A DNA stretch of 64,000 nucleotides from Peromyscus leucopus (lineage: Eukaryota; Chordata; Mammalia; Rodentia; Cricetidae). Below the pieces are notes generated by a model that searched no databases, had not been told where the DNA came from, and worked only from the letters and a program-made list of their open reading frames with translations. Below, one piece after another: positions 54,208 to 62,400 of this stretch. The stretch covers positions 132,514,716 through 132,578,715 of the forward strand of contig NC_051068.1 in NCBI RefSeq assembly GCF_004664715.2, read 5' to 3'. The stretch's first letter is position 1. Each line of letters begins with the position of its first letter. The position numbers and the translations under genes are program-made.

Positions 54208-54350
54208 TTTTTTTTTTTTTTTTTTGACAGGGTTTGTCTGTGTAGCTTTGCGCATTTCCTGGAACTTGCTTTGGCCTTGAACTCATAGAGATCTGCCTGC
54301 CTCTGCCTTCCGAGTGCTGGGATTAAAGGCGCGCGCCACTACTGCCCGGC
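54141..54350 (-). mobile_element. B1 SINE, minus, with long CTTT-rich tail and TSD
   Basis: Tail of T/CTTT at 54141-54225, then 'gacagggtttgtctgtgtag', 'ctttgcgcatttcctggaac', 'ggccttgaactcatagagat', 'gggattaaaggcgcgcgcca', 'tgcccggc'. Perfect duplication 'agaccagtgtttct' at 54127-54140 and 54351-54364. Little diverged, cricetid 3' half. Confidence 0.97.
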
Positions 54351-54364
54351 AGACCAGTGTTTCT

Positions 54365-54730
54365 AAGTGATGAGTCTACCTGACTTCCTCCAGCTCCCTC
54401 CTCTTCCTAAACTGTCTGGTGTTCCCATCAGCCAAACCCTTGTTCTAGACTCTGTAGATCCAGAAGGCAATGGTACAATAGATAATTTCGTGTAAGATGT
54501 GACACATGGGTCAAAATCCCTGCCATCCTATAATGCTTTTCCTCTGTTGACTTGGTTTTGCTCTTTGTCAAAAAGCAGTCAACTTTGTGCAGGGATGAGG
54601 CCACGTGGGCTCGCCCTCATCTACTTTGACATGCCTATTGTTGCTGTCCTTGTTTCACATTTGGGGGGCAGTCCAAGAATCCGGACCATTCTGGTCCTTC
54701 AAAGGACATGAGTTCTTTAAGACAAGGTTA
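54365..54730. other. Unique sequence, nothing recognised
   Basis: No repeat or exon recognised. Confidence 0.4.
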
Positions 54731-54734
54731 TCCT

Positions 54735-54825
54735 TTTTCTGTGCACCACTGAATCGCCTGAAATAGTACCCAGTGCATGGTAAAAACTCAGAAATTAACT
54801 GTGGATAGACTACAGGAGAGGGAGA
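54735..54825 (+). repeat. L2/MIR-type 3' end
   Basis: 'agtacccagtgcatggtaaa' and 'aactcagaaattaactgtgg' parallel 'agtgcctggcacatagtagg...ctcaataaatatttgttg'. Confidence 0.45.
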
Positions 54826-55017
54826 AACAGAGATAGATGGAAGGAGAGACGGGCGGAGGGGGAGGGGGGATCTCTTGAGAAAATTAAACCCCAATCCTCA
54901 AGTCTTCCCAGGAAGAAAAAGGAGACAACCTTACCCAAGAGCCTTCCTTCACCACCCTCTGTGGGCCTCTCCTTTCTCATAATCCCTACACACTCAAAGC
55001 ATGGCCACTGTGTGGTA

Positions 55018-55237
55018 TCCTCAGCTCAGTTCTGTTCAGAAGCATTTACTCTGCGTTGGTAATGTGTCAGCAGTGGAGAGCAGGGATGGGCATATCTGCT
55101 TCCTGCCACCGTCAATGCCCTGACGCAGTTGGAGGCGGGCAGACAGACAAGCCACCATTCTAGGTAACTCAGGCCAAGTAGCTGGGGGCCGCCTCTCAAG
55201 TCCTTAGATGGGTGGGTAATGGACAGGCAGCTGAGCA
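55018..55237 (+). repeat. Ancient LINE (L2/L3-like) fragment
   Basis: 'aagcatttactctgcgttgg', 'gcatatctgcttcctgccac', 'cagttggaggcgggcagaca' share the pattern seen at 20962 and 60220. Confidence 0.35.
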
Positions 55238-56114
55238 CTACAGAGCACCAGATGCCTTAGTAAACACTGTACACCTCATCTCTCTGAGGCTTCCACAGCC
55301 ACACAGGAGGGAGAGGATTAGGTGGGTAAGAAGAAAGGAGAGGTTCCCAGGCCATGAGAACACATAAACAGGCAAGGGGACACACGGACACACACATAAA
55401 CACGAGTGGGAGTTGTTTGTATTGCCAGGCTGGAAACCTGACCAAGTTATGTGGGGAAGGAACTGGGAATGAATGACAGAATTCAGACCCTGCAAAATGC
55501 CAGAGTCCTTCAGATCAGCAGTTCTAGGGAAGTCTGATAGTCACAGGACTGGGCTGGCATATCTGTGAGCATCAGATTGCAATTTTGATCAAAATCTTCG
55601 AATAATGCCGGAGGTGGTGATGGAGCGCTGCCTGTCCACGCTGCTCTCTAACATCGCAATGCTTACTGGTTCGCTTTGAATGCTGGCCCTTGCGTATCTT
55701 TGAGTTTTCATATCTTGCATTGCTTTCCCTGACCGCCAGAGTCCACTGGGCCTGGCCACGTGGCTGGCTGCCCACACTCCCCAGCTCTTAAAACAATAGA
55801 GCTGGTTATAAAACCCCAGCTTCATTTCCCTCGGGAGAAATAACTCTGAATCCTAAGTCCTGGTCTGGCTCGCAGCATCCCTGGCAGGATTTGCTCTTCT
55901 GCCCACAGTGGTGATTTATTCCATCTTCTTTCTCTCTCCAGCTGACATCCCTTCCAGGGTTTTGTGCTTAGCCCTTCACAGGTGCTTCCTGGGAGTGTCT
56001 ATCAGATGATGCGGTGTGTAAAGCTGTTTCTGGGGTAACCCAAAGTAAGAAACACACATACACACACAGAGGACAGACACAGAGACAGACAGAGAGACAG
56101 AGAAAGACTGAGGT
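55238..56114. other. Unique sequence; ACAC/AGAC-rich near 56050-56105
   Basis: Nothing recognised apart from a short ACACAC/AGACAG simple tract. Confidence 0.4.
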
Positions 56115-56255
56115 TCGTAAAACTGGTAACAGTGGCTGCCTACGGAGAAAAACATGTTAAGTACAGAGTGGTGGGGACAGGACTATTTGTCACCAAATAT
56201 TCTTTACCTTTTTATTTTTGCACCATGTCCATAAATCTTTCTATTTTAAATGCAA
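56115..56255 (+). repeat. Possible old L1-associated 3' repeat
   Basis: 'aaactggtaacagtggctgc', 'tttatttttgcaccatgtcc' resemble a common old mammalian LINE 3' segment. Confidence 0.35.
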
Positions 56256-56845
56256 AGAATGCTATGTTTACAACTATTCCACATTTGAGCTTCAAATCAC
56301 TGAGAAATGAACATTGCGATAGCCTCATCTGATGGGATCTGTATGGAATCTGAACATGTTAGATACCACCAGTGTATTCATTCATGCTGCCAAGGGAGTG
56401 TTCTCTTGTAGTCACTTGTAGTCAGAAGCATCTGTCTTTTCAACTGATTTGAATATTCAATAAGGATATCTGTATCTGTCACTGGTTAGAATGATTATTG
56501 TCTTGATACCCAGTCTCTTGAAGTTAACCCAGTGAGTGACATCTAAATCAATGTGTACAAATATAATATACCCTGAGTCATAGTCAACCAAATTCATGTT
56601 CGCAAAGCCAGGTGGTCACTCCCTTCCCCTCCTCACTGGGTGACACTACTAAACGCTGCATGAGCACCCACCCTGTCTTGGGACTATACTTAACTTTTAC
56701 ATTGGACATAAGACATGAACACACTTAGATGTTGGTGTTCAATGCTCAACTCACAATGCCCGCCTAGTCTACAACTGAAACCTCAGATATGTTTCAAGAA
56801 TCCTGATATTTCCAGTCAAACTGTTTTAAAAAAAATGAAACAAAC
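56256..56845. other. Unique sequence, nothing recognised
   Basis: No repeat or exon recognised. Confidence 0.4.
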
Positions 56846-56849
56846 CTCT

Positions 56850-57240
56850 CCTTATTTATTTTTAATTGTCACATAACAATTGTGCACAATTATGGGGTAT
56901 AATCTAACATTTCTATTCAAATACATCTGCACAATGCACAATGGTCACATCAGGATATCTGGAATATTCCTAAGCTCAAATACTTCATGTGTGTGTGTTG
57001 GAATGATCTGAAATACTCACTACTAGCTATTTTGAAGCACACAATGAATTTACAACTATCGTTACTATGTGAATACTTTTCATGACTTATCTCTAAAAAC
57101 CAAACTCTCTCAACATAAAGCAATTGAAACAAATTCAGGAATAAGTCAGATACATGGCTAAAAAAAAAAAATCTCAACTGAACCCATGACCATGAACATC
57201 TATGCTCTTCGAAATACCTCCATTGTCTTAAAAGCAAACA
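56850..57240 (-). repeat. Old L1 non-coding segment
   Basis: 'tttatttttaattgtcacat', 'ttatggggtataatctaaca', 'caatggtcacatcaggatat', 'ctaagctcaaatacttcatg' match a known L1 segment seen in complement. Subfamily and exact strand uncertain. Confidence 0.5.
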
Positions 57241-57337
57241 GTAAACAAGTGCTTAAAAGCAGCTTTTCATGGGTTTCCTTGGTAAATATTGAATATACTC
57301 TTTTTTGAAAATGAGTTATATTTCCAAATGTTAGGGA

Positions 57338-57624
57338 CCTCTCTAGTGCGTTTCCTGTCGCTACAATAAAACATTGACCAAAACCAGCCTGGAGGAGGAA
57401 AGGTTTATTTCATCTACAACTGCCAGGTCACAGTCCACCAGAAAGAAGCCACGGCAGGAACTCAAGGCAGGAGCCTGGAGGCAGGAACCAAAGCAGAGAC
57501 CACGGCAGAACACTGCTTACTAGCTTTCCCCCACGGCTTGCTCAGCTTGCTTTCTTAAACAACCCAGGACTACCTGCCCAGGGGCAGCACTGCTCACAGA
57601 AATCATTCACTAAGAAAATACCCT
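57338..57624 (-). mobile_element. Rodent MaLR-type LTR, minus, part 1
   Basis: 'cctgtcgctacaataaaaca', 'aggaaaggtttatttcatct', 'ggcttgctcagcttgctttc', 'cactaagaaaataccctcag' are the complement of the 7706-8113 family. Interrupted by SINE material and resumes at about 57932. Confidence 0.85.
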
Positions 57625-57830
57625 CAGGTTAGAGAGGTAGCTCAGTGAATAAGAGAACTTGCTGCCCTTCCAGAGGACCTAGGTTCAGTCCCCACACTTA
57701 CATGGTGATTCCAGGGGATCCAACACCCTCTTCTGACTTCTGCAGGCACTAGGCACACATCTGGTGCACATACATACATGCAGATAAAGCACTCAGACCC
57801 ATGATATAAATAAATCTAAAAAGAATTTTG
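57625..57830 (+). mobile_element. B2/B3-type SINE inside the MaLR LTR
   Basis: 'gagaggtagctcagtgaata', 'gctgcccttccagaggacct', 'aggttcagtccccacactta', 'ccaacaccctcttctgactt', then an A-rich tail ending 'ctaaaaagaattttg'. Imperfect flanking repeats ('aaaataccctcag' / 'aaatatccacag') are its target duplication. Confidence 0.85.
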
Positions 57831-57880
57831 GGGCTGGAGAGATGGCTCAGCCGTTAAAGGCTAGGCTCACAACCAAAATA
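57831..57880 (+). pseudogene. 4.5SI RNA retropseudogene, 3'-truncated, tailless
   Basis: 50 bp matching the first half of 4.5SI RNA: 'ggctggagagatggctcagc', 'cgttaaaggctaggctcac', 'aaccaaaata'. The run 'ggctaggctcacaacc' distinguishes 4.5SI from B2. It starts at the RNA 5' end (plus one G) and stops mid-molecule. There is no poly(A), and a perfect 14-bp duplication 'taaaaagaattttg' flanks it (57817-57830, 57881-57894). 4.5SI is a Pol III RNA of muroid rodents. This copy lacks its second half, so it is not a gene. Confidence 0.88.
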
Positions 57881-57931
57881 TAAAAAGAATTTTGTTGTTG
57901 GTTTTTTGTTTGTTTGTTTGTTTTTTAAGGA
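57881..57931. repeat. TSD plus (TTTG)n T-rich tract
   Basis: After the right-hand duplication comes 'ttgttggttttttgtttg', a T/G-rich stretch of unclear origin before the MaLR resumes. Confidence 0.7.
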
Positions 57932-58030
57932 AATATCCACAGGCATGCCCACAAGCTAATCTCTTGGAGGCAGTTCCTCAACTGAGGGTCCCTCTTCCCA
58001 GGTGACCAGTTTGTGTCAGGCTGACAAAGA
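57932..58030 (-). mobile_element. Rodent MaLR-type LTR, minus, part 2
   Basis: 'aaatatccacaggcatgccc', 'cttggaggcagttcctcaac', 'gtttgtgtcaggctgacaaa' complete the complemented LTR start. Confidence 0.8.
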
Positions 58031-58169
58031 TGAACACATCCCGGGTCCTTATCTGAAATGCTGCTTCCCTAACCATGCTTGTCCACCTGAATCCACCACT
58101 CTCTGAGACACACACCTACTCCTACCTCCTGGCCCTCCTGTGTTCCCATTACTGCCATCTGTAACACTC

Positions 58170-58290
58170 CGTAGTCCAGTGAACTCCACAAATGAGGGGA
58201 ATTCAAAACCTGTCTTATCCACTGATACATCCCTACAACCTAATCTATATAACCACTTCGTTAATATTTGCTGAATGCACGCATGAAATT
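58170..58290 (+). repeat. L2 LINE 3' end
   Basis: 'gtgaactccacaaatgaggg', 'aacctgtcttatccactgat', 'tacatccctacaacctaatc', 'gttaatatttgctgaatgca' follow the L2 3' UTR to its end. Confidence 0.7.
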
Positions 58291-59585
58291 TCAGAGTCTG
58301 AGGCAAGGACCCTGCCCACTGTACGCCTGACGGCAGCCCTCACCAACACACAGCCGGAAGAGAGAAGGATGTTTCTCCTCAGGAAAATAATATAAAGTCA
58401 AGCACAGGACTTTGGGAATGAAAGCAAGGCTGGGCCTCGGAGCTCAGGCCAATGCCACGGACCCTGGTACGTTCTGTCCCTGCTCAACTGCCTCAGCCCG
58501 CATCATCGTGCAATGCTCCACCTAAGGACTGGCTAGACTTTGTGGCTGGGTCCGGGGGTAACTGGAGCCTACCCAGGCCGTGTCTGTCTCATTGGTGCTA
58601 CGACTGTGGGACTTTCCTGTGTGGCGTCCAATTCAAGAAAAGCACAACCACTTACTCATAGAGCAAAGTGCTGCGTTACTGATGTTTATAACAGCTGTTC
58701 ACACAGAACCACAGCTAATTTCCTGCTTCTGCAATGGCCACATACTGGGGAGGCAAACATCTGGCTGGCAAGGATGTGCAGGGGAAGCGCCAGGGTATGA
58801 GTTTGTGTCATTTTAACCCCATAGGGACGCATCAGTAATCCCATTTTACTCCGGCGCCGGGGAAAAGGGTGTGTGTCTGTGAGGTGCAGGGTGTGGGTAA
58901 CATCAAGATAGCCATGGAACTGAAGATCAGCAACTGAGTGTCCGAGGCCCCTATCCACAGACAATGCTGATGACATCAGTGTGATCCAAGGCTTTATATA
59001 GTAGTTTCCAATTGCAAAGTCCTGTGTCATACCCTGCTTCATCTCGTGGCCATCCAAACCTGTAAGAGACAGCAGAAAATACCACAGCTTTTCTCACAGG
59101 AGGACTGTGAGGCTCAAAGGTTAAGTGATGCACAGCGCCGCAGGGACTGCCCACATCAAAGTCACACTGACGTCTGCACCGACATTAGTACCTTGTTCTG
59201 TGTGTTCCGTGACTTGGGGCCTCAACACCTCTAGGCTTAACACTTGCAGCTTCAATTACTTCCTAGAAATCTCAAGGGCCTCGGTGTGTGCTGTGACTGA
59301 GTCTGGATCCTCTCACGGTGAGGCTGGCTTGTGAGTCACTCAGCTGGCAGGAGAGCTTTCCTGGCATCCGTATACACACGAACACCTCTGCCTGCCAATC
59401 TTTAATCCCACCTTGTGGTCCATAACCCTTCTGCAGTGATTCAGAAACAAAAACAAGATGGAAAGGTGCCTGGTTTTGAAAAGTGGCCACCAACTGGGAC
59501 CCAGCACCCGTCAGTGTGCATTTTGAGGGCAGGAGTATGGCTGTTGTGGGCGCAGCATTCACAGGTGCCGTACGTGATAGACGCA
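58291..59585. other. Unique sequence, nothing recognised
   Basis: 1.3 kb. Frames up to 123 codons (58686-59057, minus) have no recognised domain and overlap plus-strand frames. Confidence 0.4.
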
Positions 59586-59589
59586 GCAG

Positions 59590-59755
59590 TTCTGAGACGC
59601 TGTGTCTGGTGCTTTGTGAATATTATCTCATTTCCACCACCCCACTGAATAGTTAAGGAGCCTGAGGACTAGAGAGGTTATGGATTGCCCGTGACCTGAC
59701 CATGTGTGGAGTTCGGACACAAACTGAGTCTGTGTCCTGCAAGCCTGTGCTCTGA
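59590..59755 (-). repeat. MIR SINE
   Basis: 'gtgaatattatctcatttcc', 'tgaatagttaaggagcctga', 'ggactagagaggttatggat', 'gagttcggacacaaactgag'. Good complemented MIR order. Confidence 0.75.
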
Positions 59756-60023
59756 AACTCTGTGTGGCATTGCCCTGGTTAGTGAGGGCATTCTGCAGCC
59801 TGTATAGACTCCTACAGCGTTTCTGAACTCACAGAGCTCAGGACGAGGCTGCCTTTTCTCACGATTTGCTCTGTCTCTGTTTCTGACGCTGTCCTTCCTC
59901 CGATCTTCCCCAGGCTTTTCCCAGTGCCCTTCTTCTCCTACCTCTCTTTGTGAAGCTACATGGAAACTCAAAGACCTCTTCTGATCGTGCAGAACAAGCC
60001 ACTTATTCAAGGAACAGTTTCTG
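59756..60023. other. Unique sequence, nothing recognised
   Basis: No repeat or exon recognised. Confidence 0.4.
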
Positions 60024-60140
60024 GCCAGGTGTGGTGGCACCTATAAAACCTACAATCCAGCACTTGGCAGCGGCTGAGGCAGAAGAGGCACAAGTTCAAA
60101 ACCAGCCTGGGCTTCATAGGGATACACTGAAGACAGGAAA
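60024..60140 (+). repeat. B1 SINE
   Basis: 'ccaggtgtggtggcacctat', 'gaggcacaagttcaaaacca', 'gcctgggcttcatagggata'. Moderately diverged. Confidence 0.8.
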
Positions 60141-60210
60141 AATGAAGGAACGTAGAGAGGGAGGGAAGGATGGAGGGAGGGAAGAAGGAAGGGAGAGACA
60201 GAGACAGAGA
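60141..60210. repeat. Polypurine (GGAA/GGGA)n tract
   Basis: Tail of the B1 expanded into a G/A-rich simple repeat. Confidence 0.85.
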
Positions 60211-60214
60211 ATTG

Positions 60215-60545
60215 TTTCTGAATGTCCACTTCATGCCAGGCTGTATCGGGGAAATGGTCATCAACAAGACACAGGCCCCTGAGTTTCTGAGGAGGACATG
60301 CTAGTGAGGAGGCAGACAAGGCAGTGAATACACAAGGTAATGTCAGGCTGTGAATAAAATAAAGCAGGCAGGGAGCTGGGTTGAGAAGCAGGCTCTGGGA
60401 GGGCCTCCTTGAAGACAGACATGTGGTAAAAACAGGGCCCAGTGGGGACAGAATCATGTCTCTCTGGAAGAGCATCACATCACGATGATGGAAATGGGTG
60501 TGGTCTAGAGTAGCCAAATTTAGCAAAAAGGAGAGGGAGGAGGAG
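60215..60545 (+). repeat. Ancient LINE (L2/L3-like) fragment
   Basis: 'tccacttcatgccaggctgt', 'atgtcaggctgtgaataaaa', 'taaagcaggcagggagctgg', 'gggagggcctccttgaagac' match the old mammalian 'gtgctatgaagaaaataaagcagg' pattern. Confidence 0.5.
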
Positions 60546-60556
60546 GAGAAGGTGGG

Positions 60557-60637
60557 AGAGCTGGATACCCAGTTAAATTTGAAGCTCTAGGGAATAGTGA
60601 ATAATAGTATCCATCCCACGCAAAATTGAGAAGTACT
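60557..60637 (+). repeat. Palindromic old repeat, left arm
   Basis: 'gatacccagttaaatttgaa', 'aatagtgaataatagtatcc', 'atcccacgcaaaattgagaa'. This matches the left half of an old mammalian repeat whose two halves are inverted copies. The other arm lies at 61014-61090. Confidence 0.5.
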
Positions 60638-61008
60638 TGTCTCGGTTTACTGTTCCGTTACAACAACACCCCTCAGACAGTGTGGCTTATACACAGCAGA
60701 GCCTCTTCTGTCACTGTTCCAGAAGCTGGAAGTCTAAGTGAGAAGGACTTGTAGGTTCCGATCTGCTAAGAAATCGGTGTCAGGCTTCCAGGAAGCACCT
60801 TGTCGCCGAGTCCTCTAGAGAAGACACTGGTGTCCTAACACTAAGGAAAAACAGAAAAGGCAAACCCTTTACCAAGGCTGGAACCCCATCCAAGTGGGGT
60901 TCTGCTTTTGTTTAACCACTTCCTACAGACTTCATTCTTAACACCATTGCATTGGACATTAAGTTCCAACACGGATTTTGGAGGCTGGCCCACGTCCAAA
61001 CCACAACA
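60638..61008 (-). repeat. MLT1/MST-like MaLR LTR, minus
   Basis: 'actgttccgttacaacaaca', 'agaagctggaagtctaagtg', 'aacaccattgcattggacat', 'taagttccaacacggatttt', 'cgtccaaaccacaaca'. TG/CA ends fit 60638 and 61008 with a 5-bp flank GTACT versus ATACT, typical MaLR duplication length. Confidence 0.7.
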
Positions 61009-61013
61009 ATACT

Positions 61014-61090
61014 TGTGCTAAAATGAATTATCCGTTGTTAATCTGAAATTCTAATTTGACTGGAGTCTGCCATTTTAGCTGACAGGCAGA
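61014..61090 (-). repeat. Palindromic old repeat, right arm
   Basis: 'aaatgaattatccgttgtta', 'atctgaaattctaatttgac', 'tggagtctgccattttagct' are the inverted counterpart of the left arm. Confidence 0.5.
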
Positions 61091-61173
61091 GACTCCTGTT
61101 TGATCCAGGGGCACTAGAACTGGTCCTTGTCCCTTCCTGGTAAACAGTGGTTGGTGAGATCTAACAGCCATCA

Positions 61174-61245
61174 TGGGGCTGGGTTGTGGCTCACTGGTAG
61201 AGCACCTCCCTACGTGCAATGCCCGGGGAAGTTGTGGGACCACAG
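61174..61245 (+). repeat. ID SINE
   Basis: 'gggctgggttgtggctcact', 'ggtagagcacctccctacgt', 'gcaatgcccggggaagttg'. The diverged 3' box argues against a tRNA gene. Confidence 0.65.
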
Positions 61246-62107
61246 CAGCCGCTCAGTGAGGCTTCCTGTGTAATGGAGAAATGGAATTATGTGGCCTCAT
61301 TCCCAAGGTTCTCCCGGAATGAGGGTTTTCATTTCAAACCCAGCAGAAAAGGAAGCGGAGCTGTCTGAGCCAGACTACAGAGAGTCAGCAGTATGCTGTC
61401 CCCGCCCTTCCCAAGCCAGGGCCATTGCTTCATCATATGCTGAAAAAAAAAAAAAAAACGGGCCAGGGAAGCAGCCAGCGGCAGGCATGGCAGTTGCCTT
61501 ATAAGGACATTGGCTGGGCCTGACAGGTGTGTCACCCCAGAACTGAGAGGCCTCCCCGTGCCATCCTCAAGTGAGTCAAGGCGTTGGGCGGGGGAGGGGG
61601 GAAGCGGCCCCAGAAACCCCGTGGCAGCGATGAGTTTCCTCACTTCCCTCCCTGCTACTCGGTCCCATGGATTCATTATCTCATTCACCTTTGCATTTAG
61701 GAAAAATGGAGAACGATGGTCTAATTAGGAACCGTTGTAAGTCGTTACTTCAGCAGTCAGAGTGTCTGCTCTAGAGGGGTCCGCTGAAATAAAGAAAATG
61801 TAGGTATAGAGAGAATGCCCCTGGAGAATGAATATCCAGTGACCCTATAAGCAAGGAGGTGTCTCGGGGCTCTGTACTGTGAGGGGAGCAGTCTATTAAC
61901 CAGAAGGCTGTCTTCCAAAGAGAAGTGTGAGTAAGAGCCATTAGAAAGGTTTTTTTTAAAAAGCACCACAAAGTACAGTGGAAGTCGTGGAAACAGCACA
62001 TAGGTCCCAAGGACTTTGCAGAGAGCAGGAACTACTTGGATTGGACCACCCTCACCCCACCTAGACCCCTCCACACCTTCCAAGATGGCAGATACTCACA
62101 GTTTGTG
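61246..62107. other. Unique sequence; A18 run
   Basis: A18 run at 61441-61458 without a recognisable retroposon body. Frames of 71-119 codons on both strands lack motifs. Confidence 0.4.
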
Positions 62108-62400
62108 TGTTGGGGTAGGTGTGTTAGGATCCTGTACATGTGCAGCTCAGCTCGGGGTATTGCGTCTTATGTCATCAGCGGGTGCTGGTGACTATGTACC
62201 CGCCCTAAAAAGCCGGACGCAGACCCTCACCCTCTCTCTCTGTTCCCTGCTCTCTGCTCTGCTCCCCAATTCCCTCCCCACGCCAGGCCTGGCTCTCCCC
62301 CCCCCCCTCTCTCTCCCACTCCTTTTCCCTCCTAATAAAGCTCTAAAAACTACCACTGTCGTGACCGTGACCTTTCCACTCGGTAACCAGCAAGTAGACA
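62108..62400 (+). mobile_element. LTR-like element (ERV) with promoter and polyadenylation signals
   Basis: Starts TGTTGGGGTAGG. 'tgacta' and 'tatgtcatcag' lie in a U3-like part, 'cgccctaaaaagccggacgc' is a TATA-like start region, a C/T-rich R follows with C11 (62297-62307), and 'cctcctaataaagctctaaa' is the polyadenylation signal. The order is that of a short ERV LTR, perhaps IAP-related. No matching target duplication or internal region found. The 141-codon frame across it is incidental. Confidence 0.55.
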
